Shown here: positions 1 through 12,187 of the stretch, piece by piece | Layout of the letters: every line of letters begins with the position of its first letter | Numbering within the stretch: the first letter of the stretch is position 1 | Assembly (NCBI GenBank): GCA_015143295.1 | Contig: CM026557.1 | Coordinates: forward strand, 25,763,760 to 25,827,759 | Direction of reading: 5' to 3' | Source: Tetracentron sinense | Lineage: Eukaryota > Streptophyta > Magnoliopsida > Trochodendrales > Trochodendraceae | DNA: 64,000 nucleotides | The notes under the pieces: generated by a model | What the model was told of the DNA's origin: nothing | Seen by the model: the letters and a program-made list of their open reading frames with translations, nothing else | The model's database searches: none | Made by a program: the position numbers and the translations under genes

Positions 1-1583
1 CACTTCCAAGGGGGCTTTACTATTTTTTTGTGTGGTTTGCTTGCTACTCAAACCCAACACAGGGGCTTCCCATACCTTGTTCATAGGTATAAGGAACCCC
101 TCACAGGTATAGCTACCTCCCTGAACCTCTCAAGACAGCCTTACCGTTTCTGGGGGTCCCTTATTCCCTGAGGGAACCCCTGGAACCCTTGTAGTGCAGC
201 CCCCATGAGGCCAAACTTGATTTTGAGCAAATCCAGGAATGGTGGTAAAGTCAGTACCGCCATTCCTAGCACTTACCAATGCAGCATCTGTAAGCCCATG
301 TGGGTGGGCTTTGGTCCATTTCCAGGGCCTGGGGATCTAAGCTTACCTGGTCCTACCAGGTTCATCACTTAAGCCTAACCATGGTTAAAATTCAAAAATA
401 AAGCTGTCAATAATGGCAGTAGATCATCTACCGCCATTACCGACAACCAAGCAAAGGGACTTTAGCCCACTATGGGGCCCACTCTAATCCACAACCAGGT
501 CCCACAACAGGCCAAGGGTCTTCCCTGAAGTCCCATCTTCAATCTCATAGGTTCAAAATCCTCTAGTTGCACCCATGGCTCAATCCATAGACCTGCCAAG
601 ACCCTTTAGAAGAACAGCTTAAATGGCGGTAATCTTATTACCACCATTAATCTTTTCTATCTTTTGGCTGTTTGCACAGGGCCCAAGCCTGGTAGGAGGC
701 TACTCTAGGCCCTGCCTAGCCCCCTGAGCCCATTTCAGACCATCCCCAACCTTAACCAAGGGTTAACCCAACCCCAGTTAGTTTTTAACCATGATTAGCC
801 GACCTAGCCATGAAATAAAAACCCTGAAAAAATTTCCTAAAATTCTCAAATAATTTGAAATTGTAAAAAATGAGCAAACTAGACTCAGCAACATTCCTAA
901 CCACAGTTGAATCAGCTTAACCATGGTTAATCCATTCCTAACCATGGTTAATCCTTTCTTTAACCATGGTTAAGCCTATTTAACCTTCGTAAATTCTAGA
1001 AAAATCATTGAAAATAGTAATTGGACCATAAAACTGAGCTTGGCCTTTTTCAGCCCTAGTTAGCAGCCCTAACTATGGATAGACCACCCTAACCACATTT
1101 AAATCTGATTTTGGCCTACCGGGTCTAAAATCCAGTCTACCGGACTTACCCTTTGGCCTACCGGGCCCAGTCTCAGCCTACCGGGCCTGACCTTACCCTC
1201 TTTTGACTGTGGTTAGCAATCTTAACCATAGTTAGTTTGACCTAACCCCGGTTAGCAATCCTAATCTTGGTCAAACTCTATCTTAGCCTACCAGGCTTCT
1301 CTTTCGGCCTACCGGACCCAAACCCTAGTCTACCAGACTAACCCTAAGCCCATCAGGCTTGAACCATGCACTTGACCTACCTCAGTCAACCAAACCCTAG
1401 TCTACCAAACTAGCCCAATTAGCTACCCTTGGTGCGCACACACACATCCCCTAGCCTCCGCACAGGCTCACGTGCCAGAATTACGCTCGGTCTGATCTCA
1501 CCCTTATGAGTACGTAGGCAACCCAACCCAGGTTTGACTCTAGTTAGCTTTTCTTTCTTGGATTAGTACTATCTTAAACACTC
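1..1583 (-). mobile_element. Truncated Ogre/Tat-like LTR
   Basis: Reverse-complement match to the solo LTR at 14739-17511: the same order of blocks is seen (a run of 'cctaccgggc' type motifs, repeated AACCATGGTTAA palindromes, AATGGCGGTA-type inverted repeats at about 240, 412 and 622, and the stretch around 1430-1550 with 'acgctcggtctgatctc'). The LTR terminus (TGTGAGCGCGG on its own strand) is missing. Similarity stops at about 1583, where copia coding sequence begins. No gene is visible. The other end lies outside the window. Confidence 0.7.
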
Positions 1584-1919
1584 AGGTCAACAACATTAAG
1601 TTGAGACCTAATCTTTGTAACAACATTATCTTACCTCTCAATTATCTCAAGAATGAGATGATACTTTCGCTCCACATGTTTCATCTTTTTATGGCTCCTA
1701 GGTTCTTTGCTATGAGCCACTGCACCATTACTATCACAACAGAGAGTAATAGGTTTAAGTGCAGAAGGAACATTTCCTAACTCTTGCAAAAATCTTCTGA
1801 ACCAGACTGCTTCTTTTGCTGTTTCAGAAGCTATAATACATTCGGCTTCTGTGGTGAAGTTTGCAATAATCTTCTGCTTTATGCTGCGCCAACTGACAGC
1901 AGCACCACTCAGTGTGAAC
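1584..1919 (-). pseudogene. Copia 1 RNase H (C-terminal end of pol)
   Basis: The frame shows the end of copia RNase H: SGAAVSWRSIKQK, then TEAECIIASETAKEAVWFR, CDSNGAVAHSKEP and HVERKYHLILEIIER. A TAA stop follows, and the same frame continues with a recognisable KIRSQLNVVD stretch before joining an unrelated LTR at 1583. The upstream part of the domain lies across the inserted LTR, at 4286 and beyond. The TGAAC target duplication ends at 1919. Confidence 0.85.
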
Positions 1920-2130
1920 TGTAGCACCCCGGACTTTTCTATACTTAATGAATAGCACTTTTGTAGCCAATTTACCTTTCACGTAGTCTAATTAATAAAT
2001 AAGGGAGAAATTGAAAGTTTTGAAGCATCAAAAATGTTCCTTTTCGAAAGACGAATCCAACACAAGTTAAATCGTCAAAATCCAATAAACGAGTCAAAAG
2101 ATATGGCCAAAACAATTGGGATCTGTAGAG

Positions 2131-2365
2131 CACCGATCGCTCGGTCCAATGCAATGATTGATCAGTTCACAACCAATCGCTCGGTCATTTTTAGTGATCG
2201 ATCGGTCCAAAACCGATCGATCGGTAGCTATCGATTGGTTAACTTTTTTGTATGGGAAATTTTTCCAGAGAGGGTGTTTTTGACCGAGAGCTCGGTCAAG
2301 AACACCGGTCGATCGGTAGGCGATCAATCGCTCGGTCATAACCACCGATAGCTCGGTCTATCGCG
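2131..2365 (+). repeat. CGATCGNTCGGT palindrome array in LTR
   Basis: At least nine copies of a motif close to CGATCG(C/A)TCGGT, a near-palindrome, lie in about 235 bp. The same module, including the intervening 'ggttaacttttttgtatgg', is present in the LTRs of element B and in the solo LTR at 48696-50555. In other subfamilies this position is taken by unrelated palindromes. The placement upstream of the inferred transcription start suggests a U3 regulatory array; that is inference. Confidence 0.8.
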
Positions 2366-3345
2366 TTTTGCATAAATTTCAGTAAGGGTTTTTTTGTCTT
2401 TTGGGCATTAAACCCTTACCCATAAGGGCTTGCTCGACCAGTTTGGGTCCCCATTCACTACACTTAGAGGTATTTGAGGGAGAGGGAGAAGAACTTAGGA
2501 TTTCAAGAGGCCCCTTCCCATTTGAGAAGGAGAATCAAGGGTTTAAATAACCAAGATCATCCCATAAGGCTTGGATTCATCACATTCAAGCCTCAAGCTC
2601 GTGTGGCGTTCCCTTTCCAAGCTAAGGCAGTGATCCTGCGGCATTTTACAAGGGCTTTCTCCCCCAAATCAAGCCTTCCTCAAGCAAGGGTTCTTCCCTA
2701 CCCTTTTGGGGCTCTATTTCAAGGTTTCTACGAGGTTAAGCCTTGATTCAAGTTAGTATACTCTACTAACTTCCCTAGCAATAATCTAATTCCTCTTTTG
2801 AAAAATCATGATGTGGATCTTGTATTTTCCCTTCTTTGAAAACATACCAAATAATCTACACCTAAACAAGATAAATGTGAATGAATGTGGGAGGTATGAA
2901 TGGATGAAAGGGGTTGAGGTGATTGGATGCCGAGATGTATGATATGTGATGTGTGTGATGGAAATGGTGGAAGGGTACTCTACAAATAATGAACATACTT
3001 CGATGTTGTGTTGGAAAATATGCGCTAAAAAGGGTAAATAGAACTACAAGAAGATGTTGCACGCCAGATGTTTGACAATATGCCTAAACCAAGAACAAAT
3101 GAATTTAATGAAGGAAATGGATGTAAACTTTATGCAATTATTCTTATAAATGATGACTTGGCCAAATGCCGTGTTGATCACCTAAATTCTTACATGTTTA
3201 TACTATGAATGGAAATGCGAAGTAATATCCATCTTGCTACATGTGTTCCCATGATTGTCACTATTGGCAACCACACGAGCACGCATGCATGCATGAACCG
3301 AGTTTTCAAGAGTATGTGCATATAATAAATCAACAAAAATCACTA

Positions 3346-3640
3346 CATGTCAAGGAGGTTGGTAGCCCAGGAGTGTTCGGGTACTAGCCTCTAGCTCACA
3401 AGAAAACTAAACAAGCAATTAAAACCAACATATGTCAAGGAGGTTGGTAGCCCAGGGATGTATGGGTACTAGCCTCTGGCTCACAAGAAAATAATATGTC
3501 AAGGAGGTTGGTAGCCCAGGGAGGGTCGGGTGCTAGCCTCTGGCTCACAAGTAAACGAAATATGTCAAGGAGGTTGGTAGCCCAAGTGAAGGATACTAGC
3601 CTCTGGCTCACAAGAACAGGCTCACAAGTAAAGGCTCACA
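3346..3640 (+). repeat. Hairpin minisatellite in LTR (4 units plus remnants)
   Basis: Four units begin at about 3348, 3426, 3496 and 3561, each of the form 'caaggaggttggtagccc'...'gggtactagcctct' then 'ggctcacaag'. The two halves are inverted repeats (AGGTTGGTAGCCC against GGGTACTAGCCT), so each unit can fold as a hairpin. Two more short 'ggctcacaag' remnants follow. The same unit occurs six times in the LTR at 23932-26884. Confidence 0.85.
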
Positions 3641-3850
3641 AGTATACAAGATGAGACAAGACACGCATGTATGATTTTCACAAGCAAGACTGAGACATGA
3701 AATGAGTTTTTCAAATACTATTTATCTTATGCTGCTTCTATTATTTTAAATCGATACGTTGGATTGTGTTCACTGTTGTTGTGCTTTTATTATTGCTATG
3801 GTTAGCTAGTAGCTTGTACTCGCTAAGTATTTCATGTTCAGCCGTACTTT

Positions 3851-3991
3851 ATGTCGGCAGGTTCCGAGGAAGCCCTCGACCTGGAGCCTTGGGTCGAGGA
3901 AGAGTACGTAGAGGAGAGGGAGCCATCTATTCTGTTATAGTCGCAAGCGGATAGAGACTTGGACGTGTGGCTGTACCTCGACTATTGTTGA
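3851..3991 (+). pseudogene. LTR small ORF (46 codons), one premature stop
   Basis: ATG TCG GCA GGT opens a frame encoding MSAG, then LEPWVEEEYVEEREP, then DRDLDVW, ending at TGA 3989-3991. Codon 30 is TAG where related LTRs at 12188, 26460 and 22725 have CAG (Gln), so this copy is interrupted by a C-to-T type change. It sits just after the LTR stem-loop and before the 'ggtgggcatgtccacc' inverted repeat. The family is not recognised; the product would be small and strongly acidic. Confidence 0.55.
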
Positions 3992-4285
3992 GGGGAGAGT
4001 ACAAGAGAGTTCCTTTTGTGTATTTTGATATTTTGATAGGTGGGCATGTCCACCTCTAACTTGATATGTTCTGTGTATGTTAATTTGGAATACTATTTTG
4101 GAATTTTAGAAGAAAAGAAAAAGTTAGTTTACGCTTCCGCATACATGTTTAGCTTCCTTGCTCTGATCATTGTTAGTATTGTATTATGTTAGCCTTGTTT
4201 ACTTCAGGATGGTTTGGTAGGTACGATTAGTCACTCCTAAAGTATCCCTTAACTCCTAGGGGGTATTTTGGGGCGCGACATGAAC

Positions 4286-5079
4286 ACATACCCAGATTAA
4301 CACCTGGATTGCTTTGGAACCGACTAACAACTCCCACTGCATGACAGATATCCAATCTAGTACATAGTATGGTATACATGAGGCTCCCAACTGCCGAAGC
4401 ATAAGGGCACCTCTTCATCTGCTCGATCTCATCAGCTGATGTAGGGGCCATCTTTTTAGACAAAGTGACACCATGTCTAAAAGGAATGAGAGTTGTCTTA
4501 CAATCACTCATACTGTACCTAGACAAAATCTTGTCTATGTAGGAAGTTTGGCACAATCCCAACATTTGGCATTTCCTATCTCTTAGATCTTTATTCCGGG
4601 AATATAGGATGCCTCTCCCAAGTCTTTCATTGAGAAATTCTAAGAAAGCCAAATCATGACTGATGATAGCATCCCTACATCATTCCCAATGAGTAGGATG
4701 TCATCTACATAAAGAATTAGGAATACTACCGCTCTCCCACTGTCCTTCTTGTATATACAAGATTCCTCTAAATTCTTTTGGAATCCAAATTCTTTGATCG
4801 AAAGATCAAATCATTGGTTCCAACTTCTGGAAGCTTGTTTCAAACCATATATCGACTTGTTGAGCTTGCATACCATGTTCTCCTGGTTAGGAGCAATAAA
4901 GCCCTCAGGTTGCTTCATATAGATGTCTTCATCTAACATTCTATTAAGGAAAGTAGTTTTGACATCCTCTGCCATATCTCGTAGTCATGATGTGCAACTA
5001 TAGCCAGCAATATCCTGATGGATTTGAGCATAGCTACAGGTGAAAAGATATCCTCATAATCAACTCCTTGAATTTGAGT
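4286..5079 (-). pseudogene. Copia 1 reverse transcriptase (decayed)
   Basis: Minus-strand fragments of copia RT. The 4227-4652 frame contains the C-terminal RT/RNase H connection (YIDKILSRYSMSDCKTT, then YASAVGSLMYTILCTRLDICHAVGVVSRFQSNPG) and breaks at the solo LTR at 4286. The segment 4653-5079 carries the rest of the palm region with several stops and frameshifts, so the YVDD-type catalytic box is not in an open frame. It continues from the integrase/RT frame at 5080-5625. Confidence 0.8.
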
Positions 5080-6653
5080 TTAACCTTTTGTAACAAGTCT
5101 AGCTTTATAGGTTTCCACGTTACCATCGGCACCCTTCTTCCTTTTGTAAATCCATTTGCATCCAATTGGCCTTATACCATCTGGTGGATCTACTAAAGTC
5201 CAGACGCCGTTTTCATATATGGAATCTATTTCAGCATTCATGGATTTATTCCATTGATATACATCTACATCTAATGTAGTTTCATGATAAGTATTAGGAT
5301 CAGTATCCTCATCATCAGGGGTAACTAGATAAACCTCATTATTGTAATATTGAAGTCTATCTGGTGGTCTAAAAACTTTTTCAGACCTTCTCAGTGGAAC
5401 AGAATTAGAAGAATCAATAGTGGAAGGATTAGGTTCATCTTGGATACTGGCTGAGTGGTCTTTCATCTCATGAAATTCAACCTTCTTAAGAAGATCCATT
5501 TCTTCCTCCAAGAAAGTGGCATGATGCCTAACAACTATTGTTTGGTCTGCCTTGGAGTAGAAATAAAAACTCTTAGTTTCTTTTGGATATCCTACAAAGT
5601 TCCATTTTTCTGTTCTACATTCCAATTTAGTGGGTTTGAGTTTGCGAATATGTGCAGGGCAACCCCAAATCCTTAGATGTTGTAAATTAGGTTTTCACGC
5701 AGTCCACAATTCATAGGATGTAATCGGTATTGCCTTAGATGGAACCCGGTTCAGAATGTAAATGGCAGTTTGTAAAGCATATCTCCAAAGATAAGAAAGT
5801 ACATCAACATTGCTCATCATAGAGCGAACCATATCCAATAAGGTTCGGTTTCTTCTTTTAGAAACACCATTTTATTGAGGTGAGGTAGGACTAGACCATT
5901 GCGAGATAATCCCATTATCCCTTAAGTAATCCATAAACTCTTTGGTGAGGTATTCTCCACCTCGATCTGATCGAAGTGTCTTTATGGATTTGTCTGTTTG
6001 ATTCTCAACTTCTAATCTGAATTCTTTAAACTTTTCAAAGGTGTTAGATTTGTGTTGCATCAAATAGACATATCCATATCTAGAATAGTCATCAGTAAAT
6101 GTGACAAAATACTGGTATTGCCCTAGTGTAACAATGTTAAATGGACAACATACATCACTATGTATGAGTCTTAACTTTTCTTCAGCTCTTCCTACCTTTT
6201 TAGGGTAAGGCTTCTTGGTCATCTTCCCTTCGAGACAAGACTCGCAAGTAAGGACTGGTTCTACCTTGAGAAATTCAAGGAGAACATCTTTTACCAACCT
6301 CTTGATCCTATCAAGATTAATATGACCAAGTCTCTTATGCCAAAGATAAGTAGACTCAGTGCAAGGTCTCTTCATTCCAGACATTCTAGATGATGGGGCA
6401 TTTTCACTTTGCAGACATTCATTATTACCAAAGGAAATATTAAATAAAGACCATTAATGAGATTACCAGTAATCAAGACCATTTCATCTTTCTTAATTTC
6501 AAAAATTGAATTAAAATTGATAGAGATTCCACAAAATAAAAGTCTAGATACTGAAATCAAATTACGATGTACAGAAGGCATATAAAAGCAGTCTTCTAAA
6601 ATTAATGTCTTTCCATTAGGTAAATAAAGAGTAAAGAAGCCAATTGACGTCAC
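5080..6653 (-). pseudogene. Copia 1 protease tail, integrase and RT start
   Basis: Three open pieces in element order. 6653-6372 contains LPNGKTLILEDCFYMPSVHRNLISVSRL, the segment after protease. 6384-5872 carries the integrase zinc-binding part (HKRLGHIN, then CESC) and the catalytic core (HSDVC, TFTDDYSRYGYVYLM, LRSDRGGEYL). 5625-5080 covers the integrase C-terminus and the RT entry (WNKSMNAEIDSIYENGVWTLVDPP, IGCKWIYKRKKGADG, ETYKARLVTKG). A stop after WSSPTSPQ and one at 5079 break the polyprotein. Confidence 0.88.
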
Positions 6654-6679
6654 TACAACATTTGCACCTGAGCCAACTT

Positions 6680-7695
6680 TAAGCTTCTACTCCTGTTTGG
6701 TCGGTTTTCTGGTTTCCTTGAACTCGTGCAAACAATTGCAAACATATACAGTGGATCCAGAATCCACGCACCATGAATTAGGAGGACCATCCAGAAAGTT
6801 TGACGCAACAATAATTAATACTTCAAAGCATCTCATACCTTGAGTATTGGCACCTCCCTTCTTAAGAGTTATAAGGTAAGTCCTACAATTCCTCTTCCGA
6901 TGGCCTATTTTACCACAGTGGAAACACTTTCCCTTACCTTTGTTTTCCTTGCCAGTATCACCTAAAGAACCTTTGGCAACTCTTGCCTTACCCCTATTGT
7001 CTTTGAACTTACCTTTGCCCTTATTCCCTTTTCTAAACTTTTTAGATCGCTTGGAGGTATTAGGTTTATCGATAATTAAAGCTTCACCCTTTGTTGACTT
7101 TTTGATCAAATCTTCTGCAGCCACAAGTGAGTTCATAAGCTCACTTAGTGACATTTCACTCTTGTTCATGTTATAATTTAACATGAACGCATTAAAGGAC
7201 AAAAGGAGTGACTGCAAAACAGTGTCAACTTGAGTGATGGCATCTATCTCTCCACCAAAGAATTTCCAGCTCATTTAATAAGCCCATCATCTTTATGATG
7301 TGCTCTCGAACTGGAGTTCCCTCAGCCATCTTGGTGTTAATAAGGGTTTTGAACTTTACTTGTCGAGCTGATCTATTCTGCTCACCAAACATCTCATGCA
7401 GGTTTTGCAAAATGTCAGAAGCCTTATCCATGTGTTCATGCTGGCTTTGCAAAATGTTAGACATCGAAGCCAGTATGTAACACTTGGTCATTTGATTGGA
7501 CCTCTCCCATTTCTCCAATTCAGCCTTTTGGGTCAGTGATGCATTGATGGGAATTTCAGGTTTAGGTGTCTTAAGACATAGGTCAAGGTTATCCGCGGTA
7601 AATACTATTCTAATCTTTCTTTTCTAGTCTACATAGTTAATTCCAACTAACTTTTCATCACGAAGAATTTTAGTTAATGGGTGAAGGCCTATCAT
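6680..7695 (-). pseudogene. Copia 1 gag and start of protease
   Basis: Starts at an ATG at 7695. An in-frame stop follows soon after (KLVGINYVD then stop, where copia gags usually have NYxxWK). The 7518-7225 piece is the gag helical region (SNILQSQHEHMDKASDILQNLHEMF). The 7274-6687 piece has a basic linker, the CCHC zinc knuckle CFHCGKIGHRKRNC, and the aspartic protease motif WCVDSGSTVYVCN. There is a frame change between the two pieces near 7250. Confidence 0.85.
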
Positions 7696-9160
7696 GATCT
7701 AATCAAATGACAAATAAGATAGTATTAGGGATCTATTGTATTCATTAATTACTATTAGATTATGGGTCTGTTTCTAATAGTATTGCCAATTTTGGAAGTA
7801 TCAATTGACATTGAATACCTAGACACTGGCTTAATGTAATCCTGCCTTTGGGCACAATATCACATCACCTTGAATAGGCAGATATAAACTATCTTCTCCA
7901 TTTTCACAGATCTCATCTTGTGAATCTTGGAGAATTCGATCTACTGTCTGATTTATAAGGGATGTTATACTCACGTTTTGGCGTTATTGTACAATATCTC
8001 TTATTCATGTGCCCACCTACCATGAACCTAATAAACACCTAGCAAAAGCTCATGCTTTAGCATTATTGCTCCCACTATTGCTTATAAAATTTTCACCATG
8101 TTTTCACATAAGTGAGAGAGATTGGGCCCGGCTTTGGCCTGTCAACTTACTCACACTCCCCGCTATAAGATCACATAGTGTATGGCAGAAGATCATAATA
8201 CTTAGGGACTTGTCCCCAGTCTTATATACACATGATATATTAGGGCAATTATTTCAACAGAATAATTAAATAAAATTAACAGATATCATCTCATGATAAA
8301 ATAAACAAGTATCATCTCATAATAATAAACATCATATGAGATTAATCGTTATAGGTCAATTAAAATTAAAATGCATGGATGCAAGAGAATGAGAATAAAG
8401 GTAACTTACAAACTCCTTTATAATTCCTTTATCACCTAATCAAGATCATCATCGCAGCATCCTCCTTCACAGCATCTCCACCAATGCATAATATGGAATT
8501 TGATAACAATTATCAATTTGCTTGATAAAATCTATATCTTATATAGATCAAACCTCAGAGAATAAAACAATTATATTTTCCTACAAACAATTTTCATAAA
8601 ATTATTTTTAAAATATAAGATAGAATTTTGTTAAATCTCTACAATATTTTATTCCTTTCTTGAATGCAAGATCCTTTCTCGAATGCAAGATCCTTTCATG
8701 AAGACTGGTTCTATTATTATCTAAGATTAGTTCTACTAGTATCCAAGATTAAAATAAAAATTAAAAGAATCGAAAATCCTAAATATGATCTCATCATAAA
8801 ATAGGGTTTTTAAAATTTTCAAATAACATCTATTTATTGGAAAAATCATTCATTAATTATTTTAAAAAATTAAAAAATATATATTAAATGATCAAATCAT
8901 TTAAAATGAAATTTATTTCAAATTTAATTATATCACATATAATACTAGTTTTTAAAATTATTTAATTATCATTATTATCAAATCTCATTCGATAATAAAA
9001 TAAAATTATTTATTTATTTATTCATCATGAACAAATAAAATAAAACTATAGCATATTAAAAAGATCTAAATTAAATTCAACTCCTGAATTAAATTATCCA
9101 TTTAATTATCTTATTAAAATAAACAAAAAATACTCCCTAACCATGAGCTCTGATACAACT
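7696..9160 (-). other. Copia 1 leader between PBS and gag; no gene
   Basis: About 1.46 kb of AT-rich sequence between the primer-binding site and the gag ATG, unusually long for a copia leader. Short direct repeats such as 'gatcctttctcgaatgcaa' occur near 8660-8700. The only long open frame (8009-8269 on plus) shows no known domain and lies on the strand opposite to the element. I see no gene here. Confidence 0.5.
9144..9160 (-). promoter_or_regulatory. Copia 1 primer-binding site
   Basis: The minus strand reads TTGTATCAGAGCTCATGG immediately inside the LTR end, close to the TGGTATCAGAGC tRNA-iMet primer-binding site of plant LTR elements. It fixes the LTR edge at 9161. Confidence 0.7.
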
Positions 9161-10089
9161 TGAAGGGAATCCGGAAAAAAATTTGTGCAGAAAACAGGAT
9201 CCCGATGATCTTTACACCATAGAAAGCAACTAATATTATCTACAAGTTTTAGTCATATTACCTCGGTGAATGAGTTCACCTGTAGCGCCCTAGATCTCAC
9301 CATCACTGTTCATGTGAATAGGGTAGTGAATAGTGCCCTTGTATGGTGTTTATAAAGGCCTCAAGCCTTCCATTTTGTTCTTGGGAGTATGGTGAGCCAA
9401 GTGAGGGTTTTATGTGCATGTTTTGAATCTCAAAAGAGAGTACAAAGATACTCTAAGTGTCTAAAAACAAGGGTATAAGATACTCTAAGTGTTTAGTGGG
9501 TTGAAATTGAAAAGTGCGGTGAATAGTGCAAGTGCGCGAAGCACAAAGAGGCCGTGGCCTCTCAAGCATATTGGCATGAACTCAATGATCACCTAGGTAA
9601 CTTACAAGACTATGGGGTAATGGGTCATGAGGTGTGAGTAGGGTTTTGGGCCCGAGGAAAAAGAGTGTGAAACACTCAAGATGTTCTAAGTGTTAAAAAG
9701 GGTAGGTCTTAACATCACCCTCAACTTCAAGAAGCTTTAGTTTGATCACCAATGATCGGAATTGAGAGATTTTTGAATTTTTTGAAAGGTATTTAAATTC
9801 TATTCAAGGTTCATGTTGATCACTTTCCCCGATTTTGAGTCGGGGTTGAGTCAAAAGTCCAATTTCCAAAGTTAGGACTGTTAAAAATCTGGGCTGTCGA
9901 AACCCATTTACAGACCAGTCGGCTTTTGAGCCATTTTTGGTAAAGTAAAAATCAAAATTTGGAGTTGTATAAAACATAAAAAGTTTTTCTCTTCGAAAGA
10001 AGAATCCAACGCAAGTTGAATCGTCAAAATCAGACTACCGAGTCAAACGTTATGGCCGATTTACCAAAACGCGTTTTTGCAGAAAAACT

Positions 10090-10197
10090 CACTCGAGCAA
10101 GATCCAAACCCGCTCGAGTGAGATTGACCAAAACCAAGTTTTTCAGTCCAGGGTACAACCCGCTCGAGCGAGATGGAATTCCACTCTAGCGAAATCA
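10090..10197 (+). repeat. CTCGAG palindrome cluster in LTR
   Basis: Four related motifs (ACTCGAGCAAGAT, CGCTCGAGTGAGAT, CGCTCGAGCGAGAT, and a decayed ACTCTAGCGAAAT) in about 108 bp. They follow the block 'gttgaatcgtcaaaat...gagtcaaacgttatggcc' that precedes the unrelated CGATCG or ACGT-core arrays in other LTRs. A TATA-like box lies about 40 bp downstream. Confidence 0.7.
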
Positions 10198-11400
10198 CCC
10201 AGACACATTTTTTAAGGGTTTTTCTCAACCCAAAGACCTTATATACCCAAATTTTTGAGGGGCCAAGGTTTTAAACACCTAGAGAGGGACTTTTTGAGAG
10301 AAAAAAGGAGGAAACTTAGGTTTCCAAAAGGGGGTTTCTCTCAAGATCAAGGAAACTCCCAATTTCAATCTTCAAGCTTCTCAAGACCAAATAGGGGAGC
10401 AAGGATCGTGCAAAACCAAGGCTTTTCTCATGAGCTAAGCCACGAGGAAACGATCACAAAGGGGATTTCCCATTCGAGGAAAGGTTGAGCAATTGTGAGC
10501 CAAAAATCCATTTCCAAAGGCTTGGATTCACCCAAATCCGAGTCACAAACCTTAGAGATTGCTTCCACCAAGCTTGTGCAAGCCGTAGACACGTGGATCT
10601 TCGACCTTGGAGTTGGGAAAGCTTCCACAAGCTTGGATCTCGCTCCCCACGGCCTCCTAAGGCTTTTTCCCCCAATCTTTCAAGGTAGAACAAACTACTA
10701 ACTCGTTGTTAGGATTCTATTAATGTTTCTTTGATTCTTTTTCCTCAAAACTTGTCATGATTTGAGATGGAATATTGTGTATAGAGGTTGGTTGGGCAAT
10801 GGATGCCAATGGATGGTGTGTGGTGTGATGAACAAATGGGGAAGGGCATTGTTTGCATAATGTACACACTTAGTGTTTGATGAAATGTCTCACAGAAAAA
10901 AAAGTGAATGAATGAAATAACACGAAGAAGGGGGTTTTTATGTGAGTGTAATTACACTCTCCAATTTGCATAATTACTAATTATGAACATTTACTAAGAA
11001 TTGAGGGTAAGGGTTGATGAAAAAGAGTATGGGATACTCTAAGGAGTTAAATAGCATGTAAATGGAATGGAATGAAAGGACTTGTTAGGAATCATCATTT
11101 ATTTTTTTTTAAAGGCATGTTAATTGAATAAGTGTGAATTGTGCAACTTGTTATGATGCGTTATTAGACGGTATAAGATGCATGAATTATTGAATGAAAT
11201 GAAATGAATCGCCTACATCACTCGTTGTTTACTTTTTTACAAAAGCCATGAATGTTTACATTTCAAGTACGCATGTGCATTGGTGAAAACATCAAAAGTA
11301 GCACGCTAGGAAAATGCATGCATATGAAGTTAGTGAAATACAAGTAAATGAACATGAACAAGGAAAAACCACAAGAAAACAAGAAAGCATGAAAAGTAAG

Positions 11401-11790
11401 CTAATGTGTGCCATCCAGTACATAGTTCAGGCATTAGTGAAAACAAGACAAACATAGATGCTAATGTGTGCCATCCAGTACATAGTTCGGGCATTAGTGA
11501 AAACAAGACAAACATAGATGCTAATGTGTGCCGTCCAGTACATAGTTCGGACATTAGTAATCTAGCTAATGTGTGCCATCCAGTACATAGTTTGGGCATT
11601 AGCAAAACAAGACAACAAGATGATAATGTGTGCCGTCCAGTACATAGTTCGGGCATTAGTGATCTCCAAGCAAGCAAACAAGACAAACAGGATGCTAATG
11701 TGTGTCGTCTAGTACATAGTTCGGGCATTAGTTTAACAAGTGATAATAAGCTAATGTGTGCCATCCAGTACATAGTTCGGGCATTAGTTA
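11401..11790 (+). repeat. Seven-unit hairpin minisatellite in LTR
   Basis: Seven units start at about 11401, 11461, 11521, 11566, 11622, 11695 and 11751. Each runs 'taatgtgtgcc'...'gtacatagttcgggcatta'. The outer parts (CTAATG and CATTAG) are complementary, so a unit can fold. Spacers vary in length and are A-rich. Overlapping open frames across the array are by-products of the repeat, not proteins. Confidence 0.85.
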
Positions 11791-12187
11791 AACAAGCAAG
11801 ACAAGAACAATTAAACAAGCAAGAACTAGTAAACAAGAAAGTCAAGAAACAAGAAAATAAGTCAAGTGAACAAGTGTGTGTGAAATGCATGTGTGAGGTG
11901 TGTGTGAACTAAATAAGTTAAGTAAACAAGACAAGCGAACAAGTGTATGTGAAATGCATGTGTGATGTGTGTGGGGACTAAACTGAACAAGAAAAACAAG
12001 AAACAAGACATGAACACGGATTAAATTGATATTGCTTATCTTATTATGATTTGATTTGTTTTCTTCCTATTCCATCTTGCACTGTTTAAATTATACCATA
12101 GAAGAAAGTATTGTTGTATTAATGTTTCATAACATTGCTAGTTAATAGTATGTACACGTTGAGTATTTCATGCTCAGTCGTACTTTC

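Larger units (their letters stand above)
1920..4280 (+). mobile_element. Solo Ty3/gypsy LTR (2361 bp), TSD TGAAC
   Basis: Starts TGTAGCACCCCGG and ends GGGGCGCGACA. It is flanked on both sides by TGAAC (1915-1919 and 4281-4285), and it interrupts a copia pol frame that rejoins when it is removed. There is no internal region or second LTR, so this is a solo LTR left by intra-element recombination. Internal parts in order: a block shared with other LTRs (about 2034-2110), a palindrome array, a hairpin minisatellite, a stem-loop and a small ORF. Confidence 0.95.

Noticed and set aside
8009-8269. 86-codon open frame on plus in the copia leader
   Set aside because: No domain, opposite strand to the element, low-complexity start; most likely chance.
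10255-10701. Overlapping short frames on both strands near 10.3-10.7 kb
   Set aside because: They lie in the transcribed leader of a solo LTR, conflict with one another and have no homology that I recognise.
11330-11912. Long open frames on both strands (168-186 codons)
   Set aside because: They are translations of the LTR minisatellite, repeat with its period and match no protein family.
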